From: Pelargonium cotyledonis
Taxonomy: Eukaryota; Streptophyta; Magnoliopsida; Geraniales; Geraniaceae
NCBI GenBank assembly: GCA_036897625.1
Contig: JAYMTA010000525.1
Coordinates: forward strand, 1 to 27,372
Reading direction: 5' to 3'
DNA length: 27,372 nucleotides
The notes below the pieces were generated by a model. It was not told where the DNA came from. It saw only the letters and a program-made list of their open reading frames with translations, and did not search any database. Below are positions 1 to 12,900 of this stretch, piece after piece (position 1 is the first letter of the stretch; every line of letters starts with the position of its first letter). A program made the position numbers and the translations under genes.

Positions 1-906
1 GATTGATACAAAATTGAGCACGAGAAAACAACATCAAGGAAATGAATTGTTTTTAATGCTTTTGTTTTTTTTCCACACCCTAATCACGACGAAGATGCGG
101 TTGCTGGGGCTGCTGTTTTTGGACAAATTGAAGAGACCCAAATTCTGGGCAGTGTTGGTGCCGGCATCGCCGGAGCGGGTACGACAACGGAGGCAAATCC
201 AGTGGTCGGGGAAGGGGCGATGAAGGAGAAGATGAAGGAGGTGGAGAAAGAGAAGGTATTGTTGATGGGTATTTTGAATGGAAATAGATCAATGCCAATG
301 AAGATGGAGGAGGTGAGGGAGGTCAGGGATTTCGCCGATGGTGAGAGAGACCGGGAGTTTGCAAAGTGGTGAGAGAGTCGCCGAAAAGAGTAAGCAGAGA
401 GAAACAGCCCCACATGAATGGATACAAAGACATTTGTTTATAAATTTGAAAAAAATTGGAGGACAAAATTGTAATTTTACACTAAATAACAGAGTCAACA
501 AAATAAAGATATTAGACTACGAGGGAACAAAATAAAGTCTGGGAACCTCATTAGAATAAATTGGACAGTTCAGAGACTAAAACGGATTTTTTCTTATTTT
601 TAATAGTAAATTGTGAAAGTTGAAGATATCTAAAATTGAAAAAAGTATACTTAAGGAAGAGACCCGTAATTATCTCTGTTAATTAACGGAATAATATATA
701 CAGTAAGACCGTATTTCACCTATTAATATTTTGACCAGACTGTGAAAACAGGTAACCAAAGTAGACTATTTAAAGTCAGATTGTTTCTTTTCTGGCTCAA
801 CTTTTACCGTACAATACTTATATGATCCATTGACTGGAGCGAAGAAAGGGGAAGGTTCAATCGCCTGCAACTCCTCTGAAATTGACTCACTACTGCAACC
901 GTAGTG
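1..906. other. SEC3 upstream region, no recognisable gene
   Basis: The stretch 90-420 is more GC-rich than its surroundings and is open on both strands. A + strand frame runs from 43 to a stop at 370-372 without an early ATG, and a Ser/Pro-rich - strand frame lies opposite it at 84-413. I recognise no domain in either. From about 440 to 590 the text (ggacaaaattg, later gagactaaaacgg) resembles phrases common in old plant repeats, but I cannot classify it. The bases just before 907 should hold the SEC3 promoter and 5' UTR. A weak TATA-like tatttaaag at about 768 is the only candidate, and I do not call it a promoter. Confidence 0.4.
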
Positions 907-3900
907 ATGGCCAAGTCCAGCGCCGATGACGACGAGCTTCGGCGTGCTTGCGAAGCTGCCATTGAAGGCACCAAGCAGAAGATCGTCTTGTCCATGCGCG
1001 TCGCCAAGAGCCGTGGGATCTGGGGAAAATCTTCCAAATTGGGCCGTCACAGCATGGCTAAACCTAGGGTTCTCGCTCTAGCTAGTAATTTCCCTTACCT
1101 CAACCACCTCTTCGTCCTCTTTGGTTGCTTTCATTTCAATTTTAATTGCAATTTATCTTCTGCCGATGGCATTGTTGTTTGTGCAGCAACCTGATTTATA
1201 TTTCCTTTTGACTGTAGTCCATGTGTTTTGTCGTGTTAGCTGAACTTATGATGCAGTTTTGTTCGAATGTTCGGTTGATCATGGTAGATAATCACTTAAT
1301 GGACTTAATTTTCCTATAATTTGAAATTTCGAGTTGAACATTGTAGAAGACACTCCATGTTAGTTTAAATTAATCTTTTTCATCTGATCTTAAGTAGTCA
1401 CTGAAAATAGCTCCTAATAACTGTTTTTAGCTTCATTTCCAAATTAGAGCTGGCATTTCTGAATAAGTACAAATGACTCACTGTAGATTGCAGATTAAAA
1501 TCTTTAACCTGAAAACCTTTAGCTCTTTGTTTTATCGGATTTTGTCTTTTTGGGTTTGGTTTTGTTGTTGCATTATCCAATCATATATGATTAGAGGAAT
1601 TTTATAGTGAGATTGAGCTGAATTAGCCAGCCCAATGGGGTGTTTGAATGGAGAGGGGTGCTCGGTAGCATTTGGTACTCTAATCATAAATTTTTAGCTG
1701 AATGGAATCATTGTTTCGGCTGGCAGTTTTATGTTTTCAGTCTTTTCTAGTAGTTTTATACATTTTTCTGTGGTATTTTGGGTGATGGCTGGTATGTAAT
1801 TAAAGGTTTTTGTCTTTTTTAGTATTTGGTTAACATAAAATTAGATGTTTAGGTTTCTATAGTAGCAACAAGTCAATAACAACAACAGCCAAGCCATTTC
1901 CTAAACAATGTCAAAGTCGGCTTTGGATCTCTATAGTAGCACGGTGAAAATTTGAAAGATTAAGCATATTTTGTATATCACTATAGTGCTTATTTGGTTT
2001 CAAGAAAGATATGCGGACAATGTATTTTGCATGTCTAATTATGTCACCTGATAGCTTTTACTATCATAATTTTCATGCGTCTCTTTCATACTATCTGTCC
2101 TTTCTAGTTCTATAGTCATTTCTCAATGTAGTATTTGGTTCTCTCAACTTTCTGCTAGCTGCCCAGTGCTATATGGAGGCAAAGTGTGTAGGCTTCGACT
2201 TTTTTACTCATTATTATAGATAAAAAATTGTTATATTGTTTTCTGAACTCATCTAGTCATAACACGGCTTCCGAGGAAGCTTGGTATTTCATTTGCATGG
2301 CATCATTAGTGACAACTTGTGGAGCGAATTGTTTCCAAGTATCTGGTTGTTCTCTCAACCGCATGCTAGCTATCAAGAATTAGATGAAGGAAAAAGTAAA
2401 CATGTTTTTTTTTGACTTACATATAAAATGTTACGATATTATTTTTTGCATTCACAACATCATATGGTGAATTATAAGAATGCGTAGTGATATTCATTTG
2501 CATGCTTCATGAGTGACAACATTTGGTTTGTGCAGCAAAATCGAAAGGTAATCGGACCCAAGCTTTTCTACGAGTTCTAAAATATTCTACTGGAGGAGTT
2601 CTTGAGGTAACTGTCCAATTACAATCACATTATCTATTAAAATAATTTTGATTACAGCCAAGTAGTACCTCATGGAAATATAACTGTGACATTGGCAGTT
2701 GCCTGCCATGGTCTCTTGGTTGCTTAGAAGTTTAGGCCTATAAACCATTTATTTAGTTTTATTTTATTGAAAGCCTTCCAACTTTGATTCTTGTGGTATT
2801 TAAGGACTATTTAGTATAAATAGGGATTGGATGCAATTAGTAAATAATTTATGACTGCTATGTATTCATATTACGTTGGTCTTTGGGCAACTTAGAAGTC
2901 CTCATTTCTCAATGCAGACTTGGATAAGGTTGGCTGGTCCATTGCCTCATGCTCTCATATTCTTAAATTGCATGAGAGTTTTAGTGTATGTATGGTCCAA
3001 TTGGAGACAAATTTTCATGGCATGTCTCAACTTGCAAACTAGGAGTTGTTTTAAGTGCATCATATATATTACGACTTTCTAATTGTTTTCTAAGAAGGTT
3101 GTACTTGCTCAAACATCCATATTTCAACAGATAGATTCTAAAAACATTCTTGTACATGCAGCCTGCAAAATTATACAAACTAAAGCACATTTCAAAAGTG
3201 GAGGTTGTAACTAATGACCCTAGTGGTTGCACATTCACATTGGTAAGACTCCCTCTTTTATAGATAATAAAAGAATCTTAAAAATTCTTTTTCATTTATT
3301 TACTTTAGCTTCTAATTAAGTATTTTATAGGGTTTTGATAACCTCAGAAGCCAGAGTGTTGCTCCACCTCAGTGGACCATGCGCAATGTTGATGACAGGT
3401 AAGTTCAAAGCACAATACCATTGAAAATCCTCACTTTGGTAACGTTCTCTTTATTAATATCAATTTGTTTGGTTTATTGATTTTAAAACTTGACTCCAAC
3501 CCAAATGTTTAACTTAATAAGTGGAGGGCTTAACACGTATATAAAATGGTGACAAACTTCACATTATTTTAATATGAGGGTACTTTACATTCTCAAACAA
3601 AACAAGCTTTGATAACATGTTAAATTTGACTCCAACCCAAGAGTTTAAACTGATTGGTGGATGACCTAACATGATATCAAGTTGTGACAAACTTGACTTC
3701 ATTATTGTGTATTATTCTTATAAAAGAAAACCTTTAGGAGAGTAGTGACAAGCACTAAGAGTGTGTAAGAGGAGAGTAGTGACAAGCACTAAGAGTGTGT
3801 AAGAGGAGAGTAGTGACAAGCACTAAGAGTTTGTAAGAGGAGGGGTGGGCAAAAACTAACCGAAACCGACAAACCGAACCGAGCTGAACCGTATGAATCG

Positions 3901-6900
3901 GTTTGGTTCTTTTATGTAACGGTTCAGTTATAGGTCGGTTGCAATATGAGTATTTTGACGTCGGTTCGGTTTTCAGGTTGACCTATATACTCTTTCGGTT
4001 AACCGAACCGAATATTTATATGATATATTTATATTTTTGTATGATGTGTTTATATGACACTTTTTTGTTAATTTTATGTGTTTTAACGTTTGAATTTTTT
4101 TCGTACGATTCATTAGTGATTGAAGATTAGACTTAAAAATAGAGGTTAAACAACTTTTGGCTTCTAATTATAGGTCAAATTAATATCCTTTTAAATATGA
4201 TTTCGTTAAAAAAATGAATTGATAATGATTTATTTTGTATTTTAAGTATTTTAGAAATTTATATGAGGGGTAAACTAAAATGAATTGGAAATAATTACAT
4301 ATAATTCACATGCTTTATAATTTGCATATATGAACTAAAATTAAGAGCATTAAAACATGAACGGTTTGATTCGGTTATAACCGAAAGCCGAACTGATTAT
4401 ACGGTTAACCGAATCTATTGGTTTTTCAAAAATTCGGTTTCGGTTCGGTCAGTTTTAACACCCTTCAAAATAAACTGGTTTGGTTTTAAAATTGAACAAA
4501 TGTAGCTGTTAACCGCCCGATCCCACCCCTATGTAAGAGGCTAATTCTACAAGTGATGTCTAGTCCATGTGACAGACAAGAGAAGAAAACTTTCACACGC
4601 ACTTGTACTTGCAAGTGAAGTAGAGTGTTGGTAACTTGGTATATGTTGTAAGTTGCTATTGTTAAAGTTGAACACTCAACTTGTATTTATTGAATGACAA
4701 AATCACTAATTTATACAAGAAGAATACGTAAGAAATACAAAACTAACTAATTACAACATTATTTGCTGATCTTGTACAAATCCTTAATTGTGTACAATCT
4801 AAAATATGTAATACTCCCCGTCAAATTGAAACGTATAGGTTGTATGTGCTTCACTTATTACAATTATACACGAGGCCCTCGATGGAATATGGGGAAGATG
4901 CCTGCTAGCTGGAAACTGGAATTGGCAAATCTAATATGCACTTGACATAATCTTTTATCTGATGAAATCACTTGCAACCTCAATATGATTTGTTCTTCAA
5001 TGAGCATCAAATTAGATGCAATTTGTAAAGCTGCTTGATTGTCACGTATCAGTTTCATTTGAGAAACTCATACAAATTTCAACTCCCAAAGAAGCTTTTT
5101 GAACCAATTTAGTTCACATGTTGCTAAAGGTATAACTCAATATTCACCTTCCAAACTAGATTAAGCAACATCATCTTGCTTCTTCCTCTTTGAAGAGACT
5201 AAGTTATCGCCTATCATCCAATTGTATCTTGACGTGAAACGTCTATCTGATGGTGATTTTGGCTAGTCAACATATGAGTATCCAATGACCTAAGCATGTC
5301 TTTTGTCTTTGTTTAATAGACTTTGGCTTGCAGTACCTTTAATGTATTTGTGAATACATACCATTGCATACCAGTGACTGTCACATGGAGATTAGAGAAA
5401 CTAACTTACAACACTATTGAAAATGAGATGTTTGGCCGAGTAATTGCGATATAATACAATTCCCCCTGTTTAAGGAGAAGTTTGACATTTCGATCCATAG
5501 GGGTGTCAATTGGTTGACAGACCATCATTTTAGTTTCTTCAAGAATGTCCAACACATATTGATGTTGAGAGATGACTATTCTTGCGTCATATTGAGCAAC
5601 TTCAATACCTACGACCCATGTCCTTAGCCTAAAAAAGTTAGGATATGACATCATCATCCACGTTATCAGCCAGGTATACATTTCCCTTGTGATGACTGAT
5701 GAGTGATGATATGAAAATAGAGAGATTAGCTTCATTACCATGCCAAACTCTAGAATGACCATACTGAATCTTCCAAACCAGACATAGGGTGACTATTTAA
5801 GGCTATAAAAGGAGTGCCGAAGTTTGCAGACCAAACCATACTCTCTTTGAGCATCAAAATCAAGTGGTTGCTCCATATAGATCGCCTCCTGAAGCTCCTC
5901 ATGAAGAAAGACATTCTTAATGTCAAGTCGATAAAGAGGCCAATAATGCATGAGTTCAATTGCTATAAAGAGACAAACCGAAGCAATCTTGGCCATCGAG
6001 GAGAAATGTCTCCATAATCCAAGCAAAATATTTGAGTATAACCCTTAGCCATAGCCATTAACCGAGACTTAAGGCGATCCACTTGACCACTAGGACCAAC
6101 TTTGACTGTATAAACCCACCAACATCCAAAAGGGACTTGTCTGGAGGAAGAGGAACGAGCTCCCAGTAGGGTTGTGCATGGGTGGGTAATCCGCTCGTGG
6201 GCTCGGTTTGTGGCCCAAACTGCTGACTGTGGTTTCATGATTTTGGGCCCGTGGCCCACACTGCTCCTGCGTAAACCGGGCGGGCTATTGTGGATGGTTT
6301 GGTGGCGGTCTTGCGGGTGAAATCACAATTGCAAGAATGACTTGGGCTTAGAGAACGATAATATTATCAAGAACGATAATAAAATTAAGAACAACCGTAT
6401 GCACTAAAATGATTGTACATTAAAATAGATCAATTGAATTGAAATGAATTTAGATATTTTTGTTGAACTAAGCAGATTTATAATTTTATACAAACACAAG
6501 GACACAACAAAAGTCAAAAGTTTAAACAACTCCTCTTAATAGTCGGCTGAGTTACAATGTCTTTATGGTTTGGATTATGAAATTAGGTGTTGGTTAGAGA
6601 AACTCCGTCTTTAAAAAGAAGAGATTGGTTTGGGTTTCTGTCAGAGTGAGATAGAAATCAGATCTGATTTGTGAAAGTGAAAGAGGATTTGAGAATATTA
6701 TGGAATGAGGGTGAGGCAAGGAAAGAGACTGGTTGCGTTTCATTTAGGTTGAAGATAATATATATAGTGGGGCTAAAATTATGGATAAGTAGGTTTTGAC
6801 GTGTGGGCGGGCTGGGCTGTGGATGGGATATTTGGAATCGTGGGCTGCACCAGGCCCAAGCGGTTTGTGATTTTATGGGCCGCCCTTTGAAGTGGTGTAG

Positions 6901-9900
6901 CGGTGCGGGTTATAATGCGGAGCAAGCTACGGGTTTTCCACCAAGTTTAGGGTTCCGTGTCAGCTTTGAACATCCTTAGCTCCTAGGCACCCTTAGACTC
7001 TAAAACAGACATTTCATCAACCATTGCTTGCCTCCAACATGGTATTGAAAGGTTCACTGATGATTTTTGGGATAGAAACAACAAACAATGAACACCCAAA
7101 AGCATTTCGTGAAGGAGACAAATGATGACAATTAAGATTGGTATAACGAGGACGAGGGTTTCAAGTGGGATGATTACCTATTCTTGTTGCGATTGATACA
7201 TTTGGAGGCAGATCTACAACATGTTGAGATGTTAGAGTAGGAGTTGAGTCAACTGAAGCTACATCATTACTTACATTGGAGAGAGGACGAGGACGACGAC
7301 AACGAAAATAAATTTGTGAAGGTACTAGTGAGTTTGTGTGCGTGAGAGATGATTAAAAAATAGGAGGTCCTAGATAAGGAAATGGGAGAGTTAAGAGATA
7401 ACACTATGACTATAGTCATAAGATTCAATAAAGGGGAAGACTCGAAAAAGGTAACATGTGCATAAATAAAGTAATGTGACAGGAGAATAATGACTATACC
7501 CTTTATGTAGTCGTGAATACTCTAAGAAGATACACTTAGTTGATTCAACGAAAAATTTATCTTTTCCAGTTGACAAGTTGTGGACAAAACACGTGCAATC
7601 AAAGGTACTCATAGAGAGAAGAAAAGTATCATGGGTTGGGAATAATATAGAGTGAGGAATTTTGTGATGTAAACAAATGATGACGTACGATTAATTAAAT
7701 AACATGCAGTGAATACAACATCAACCCCAAAACGTAGAGGAACATTACGCTGAAACACAAGTGTATGGACAATATTAAGTGACAATTCTTACATTCCGCA
7801 AACCATTTTGTTGAGGTGTAATGACATGAGGACTAGTTAAACACGCCTCGAGATTTCTGAAGCTGACTATATGGTGTAGGAAATAGTATTTGGCATTATC
7901 ACTGACTAATACACGTATGCCAACATCGAATTGAGTTCAATTTCAGCACAAAACTATTGAAAAATAGAAAATAGCTCAGAACGTTGTTTCATGAAGAACA
8001 ACCAAATGAATTGAGAAAAGTCGTCAACAAATATAACAAAATAACAAAATCTTAAATATAAAAAGTAACGTACAATTACTAGGATGTTTTGGAAAAGAAG
8101 CACAAGCGTGCTTACCTGCATGACATGACTCACATTCCAAAGATGGAAAATTTGAGAGACTTGGAACTAACAAACGGAAATTGTTAAGAGTTGGATGTCC
8201 AAGGTGATTGTGAAGAGTGATCGGTGAGCCTGTAGAGGTGCAAGCTATTGGAGAAGGCGGTTGGGTAAGATGATACAACCATTGTGACTCGTTCCCTACA
8301 CCAATCATCTATTTGTATCTTGGTCCTGCACATTAACAGAGTTATCAACATAAGTAATAAAGCAATTAAGAGCTTGTGTTCAATTGCTAACAGAAACAAG
8401 ATTGAAAGGAAGGACATGAAGTTCAAAGTCTAGGGGTAAGGAAGGGAATTATTTTGTTGTACCAATGCCTTTAACCATGGATTTAGATCTGTTGGCAAGT
8501 CACATTAGGAAGGGATGTTGACTCGGTTAATAGTGAAAAAAATATTTTTTTACCAGAGATATGTTGTAAGACACCAGAACCCAGAACCCAAGATCCGATT
8601 GTCGGACACCCAATAAGACAAGTTGCAAAATCAACAGTCTGAGCTATGGAAGTAAAAGAGAATGCGATTTGCTTACAAAGCTGTATATTGGAGATAGTCC
8701 TCGAACACCAAAAAAATTGATCCAAACATGATTATGTGTTAACCAATGTATCAAGCAAATTAGACTAAAAATATATACAAGGCCCAGATAGGTGAAATAA
8801 TGTCCAGGAAATCGATAAAATAATGGTAAAAAAACTGCCTGAAAACTCTCCGGCGTGTGGTGGACTGTGGAAGCACACCCGATCTGGGATGATTGGCATG
8901 AAAAAACAAATAAAAAATATTGAAAAGTTTCTCCGGAACAGACCTAGCGGCGCGTGGAGGCTAGGCTTATGCTTCCAAGTTGTTCAGCGCCTTCTGAACC
9001 CTAATGTGATGGCTGTGATGAAAAAAACACTGAAATGGCTCAGATCTAAAACGGGCTGAACTTGAAAACCAGCTCTGACGAAGAACGTGGCAGCGGAAAC
9101 AAAGTCACTGGTGGAAGAGGGTGACGGCCGGCACTCTTTGATCACTGGTATGTGATCAAAGTAAAGAGATCCCTCGAAATATATGCTGGTTGTTACGAAA
9201 AACAAACCCAACATTTGTTGAAAACGATTCCAATATGCCTTCCAGGCTTTGATACCATGTTAAAGTTGAAGGCTCAACTTGTATTTCATTGAATGACAAA
9301 AGCACTAATTTATACTAGAAGAATATGCTTGAAATAGGTAACTAACTAATTTACAAAAACTAACTAGTTACAACTATATTTTCTAATCTTGTATTAGTTG
9401 TATAAGTCCTTAGTTATGTGCAGTGTAAAATATCTAACAGTTACTAACATTGATTACCATTATAAATACGAGTTCATTGCACTAAATAGTAAATACATCA
9501 AGTTAGTGAATACAAATGAACTAATTAGGCCTTTTGGGCATTTTGAGTGTGAATATAGTTTTTACTGTCAAACCAAATTATCTTATGTGTTCACTCTCTT
9601 CATTTTGGCTATCTTGTTTCCCATGCTATTTGACCTCTACATTTTAACATATCAATTCTCTTGTAGGAACCGAATCCTACTTTGCATCTTAAACATTTGC
9701 AAAGATGTTCTGGGTCGTATTCCCAAAGTTGTTGGTATAGATATTGTGGAGATGGCTCTTTGGGCGAAGGTGAATATGATATTCCTATTTTCTTTCTATC
9801 TTGAAATTGCACATGCTCTTTGATTTCATTTGGCAAGTCAGTAAATTAAAGGGTCAGCATTTCTGCCATTCCGTGTCGATTTCTATTGATTCATAGCATT

Positions 9901-12900
9901 AGATCTTAGTGTTTATGAACGGAACAGTTCTATTAATAACCATAAAGTTTCTCCTCTCATAGAGGTCCTCCTTATGATGAAAATATGAATAATTTTGCAA
10001 TGTAATTTATGCTTGTTAAAATACCAGCTTGACTTGAATAATTTGCTTTCAATTGCAAAAGGATTTGAAAGAGCATGAGATCAAACTGATATTTTCTGTC
10101 TCAACACCAAATTTATTATTGATGATAAAGTATGAAACAAATTAATAGAACAGTAAGTAACTTAAGTTTGATGTATTCAATAGGTATTTTAAGAAAAATG
10201 CAAATATACAAACAGCCACACTCACACTCTTAGTATGAATCCATTGATGATATTTAAATTTGAAATGGTCATGCATAAAAAGCTTTTTTTTTTTTTCTTT
10301 CTCTAGACACACAGTCACACCTCTTAATAATCTGGCTAGTGAATTTTCATTCATCACTAACTACACGTATGCTTGAGATACCTAGATAACGATTTTGCCA
10401 ATACTTGCTGTTTATAAGTAGCAAAGAGCTAAAAATTAAATTCTGGTGCATTAACCTTAGGAAGTTGTAATATGTAAGATGCTGGTTATAAATGGTGCAG
10501 TACATCCCTAGAATTTTCCATGAATTCTTTTGAATTATTACTCCGGAGTGTTTTGTGCAAACAAAATATGCTAATTACCTTACCTGAAAATTAATTCAAC
10601 CAGCTCACGAATTGATTTTGATAGAATATTAAAGAAAAACTAATGCTTTTTGCAAAATTTTATATAAGAAATAAACATTTTACATGTGAGATATCCAAAT
10701 GGCTGTTGTGATTTAAATAAAAAAAATCATTTTTCAGTAACTTACAAGTATTGATGAAGATAATTTTTTTCTATGGCTGTTGGTCAGCGCCAATGAATTT
10801 TTACATAGTTAATGTGCATTTATTAAGTATAGAAAGAGAACAAGTTTTTGTATATTTCTTTAATTCTTTCTTCATGCCATTGTTTTGTACAAAGCTCAAA
10901 TATGTTTGTTGTTTCTTCCAAATTAATATTTAAAATGTTTACTAGGTTCAATACCATTGCCATAACTTTCCTGGTATCGTTGTGTTTGCATGCATACTTC
11001 TTACCTCACCATTAGCAAACAATTCTTGGATATCATCATTTTTCAGAACGATCATGTATTATTTATTTCTTGATGCTAAAAGTATGTTGGTTTATCAGTT
11101 GACTGTCATATATCTTCTATTTCGAGAATATCTAGCACTCTCTCTATTTCATTTTACATTTTGAACTGTTCATTATAGTGAATATTGATATTCCGCTGTA
11201 AGTGTAAGTGTGTAGTTTCCTTTTTCTGAAAGAATTATTTGTAGTTTTTCCAATAGTATCCTGTAGTTCAGTAACTTTGGTTAGTTATATCAACTTTAGT
11301 TTGATCATCAAGGGAACATGTGGAAATCAATCCCTATTTAAACTCTCCTAAATTTATATGACAGTTGTTATGAATTGTTGATGGGGGTGTATTATGTTCT
11401 TGCTTTGGAGAAGTATCTGTTTTTAGATTCCTCTAATGTCTTGATGTGATTGTCTATCCTATATCATGTATAGTTTGTCTCTTTCTGCATGTCATTCTCA
11501 AACTTGTAACAGGAAAATACATCCACAGTCTCAAATCAGAGGAGTCTGCAAGATGGGCCTGTTGCATCTTCAGTGACTGAAGGTGATTTGAAAGTAACTG
11601 TCGAAAAAGATCTTGTCTCTCAAGCCGAGGAAGAAGACATGGAGGCTCTTCTGGGCACGTATGTGTTTATTATCTTTGTTTTGAAGCTTTTATTCATCAA
11701 GTTGATATTTTTATGGAAATGCAAGTGTTAACAAGTAGAGGATATAAATGTTCATAGCATATCATCACTGCAGTTGTCGAGAACATCACTTTAATATCTA
11801 ATTTGAAGCTCATACAAATTGGGTTGGAGACCAATTTTGTTGCCCATGATCATTGTGCATTGATAATGATGTGTTCTATTTTTCTTCTGATTTTCTTCTT
11901 AAATATTTGCAGTTGACTATATGTATGAAGTAAATTTATACAATCAACCATAAGACTTCGTTAGTACTGTATAGAATTTTATCATATGATTCTTATTCAA
12001 TTTTTATTGCACAGTTGATGCAGCAATGTAAAACAGTATTATCCATTGCATATATCTGTTATGATAATCCCAGGCAACCCTGTTGTCCTAAAAATTTCCT
12101 TTTCTTCACAAGACTGTAGCAAAGTTTATTTGGTCATGTTTCGGTAATGGTTGACGTGTTGACTCAAGATTTCATATTGTTTGGTGATGAATGGTTTGTA
12201 TCAATATATGTGTTTATTAACACCTGTAAGGTTGATTATGAGTTGAAAATCATTAATTGATGATTACTTCTATGTCTTGCAATGGCTATTGCATCTTGTT
12301 TCACTCCCGTAACTTTTTTGTTGAGATCTTAATCCTGTTATGATGCTTCTGAGTATTTCATGGTATGCAGTTATGTAATGGGCATAGGTGAAGCTGAGGC
12401 GTTTTCTGAAAGGTTAAAGAGAGAGCTTCTTGCTTTGGAAGCAGCAAATGTTCACGCCATTTTGGAGAGTGAACCTATGGTTGATGAGGTAGTTTTTCTT
12501 TCTATTTTGTATCTATGAATGAATTTGATAATATTTTTCTACTGCTTTATTTTCATATCAATAGAATTCATGTTATCGTAATTCCTATCCTGTTTCTTCC
12601 TCCAGTTCTACCTTGAGCAATTTAGTTCATACACCCTAAGGTTACTAGCATCATAACCATTCAAGTCCACCGTCACTAGTGGTCTTATACGATGTCAAAT
12701 CCCCCAGCCATTCTGTTGTGTCTAGGTTTACTTCCAGTGCAATGTACTGACATTTGAAGTTCTAATCTACTGCTAGTAACATGAATGGTCTTCTGCCCTT
12801 CCTCTTTTAGAATCACGTGTAACTTTGAAAAGTGCTGCGGCTGGTGTTTGATTGCCATTTTCCATCAACTTACCTCTCCAGTTAACAATCTACCAACAAA

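Larger units (their letters stand above)
4660..9439 (-). mobile_element. Decayed Copia LTR retrotransposon, antisense to SEC3
   Basis: Related terminal repeats lie at 4660-4813 and 9258-9439, both opening tgttaaagttgaa. On the - strand, a primer-binding site complementary to initiator tRNA-Met (tggtatcaaagcc, 9245-9257) directly follows the 5' LTR, and a purine run (gacggggag, about 4814-4822) precedes the 3' LTR. Internal remnants follow the order protease, GAG-pre-integrase, integrase, reverse transcriptase, RNase H, which is diagnostic of Copia. The gag gene is essentially missing: only about 0.5 kb separates the PBS from the protease region. No clear 5-bp target duplication remains (gctat on the left, gttac on the right). 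A hAT-like element interrupts it at 6167-6978. Confidence 0.9.
3399..9666 (+). other. SEC3 intron 4 (6,268 bp), transposon-filled
   Basis: The donor is gtaagt after GATGACAG, and the acceptor is cttgtag before GAACCGAATCC. The split Arg codon (AG + G) is restored exactly, so the intron must be spliced whole. It contains, in order, a degenerate direct repeat, a 34-bp triple tandem repeat, a hAT-like element, and an antisense Copia element with a nested hAT-like element. About 85% of its length is attributable to these insertions. The unexplained remainder is 3399-3486 and 9440-9666. Confidence 0.93.

Noticed and set aside
84-413. Ser/Pro-rich 109-codon frame on the - strand
   Set aside because: No domain, no splice context and an equally long open frame on the other strand; GC-rich composition explains the openness.
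904-906. GTG immediately before the SEC3 ATG as a start codon
   Set aside because: Nuclear plant genes start at ATG; the family N-terminus MAKSSADD begins exactly at ATG 907.
2876-3238. Overlapping frames on both strands at the SEC3 exon 3 region
   Set aside because: Shadows: only 3162-3242 is coding, and the + strand SEC3 frame explains it exactly.
3736-3837. CRISPR-like repeat array
   Set aside because: The three 34-bp units are directly contiguous with no spacers, in a plant intron.
9398-9823. 141-codon open frame on the + strand
   Set aside because: Its upstream part is LTR and intron text; only 9667-9769, bounded by AG and GT, is coding as SEC3 exon 5.
10142-10357. 71-codon - strand frame within SEC3 intron 5
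   Set aside because: Low-complexity Lys/Phe-rich translation of AT-rich intron with no homology recognised.
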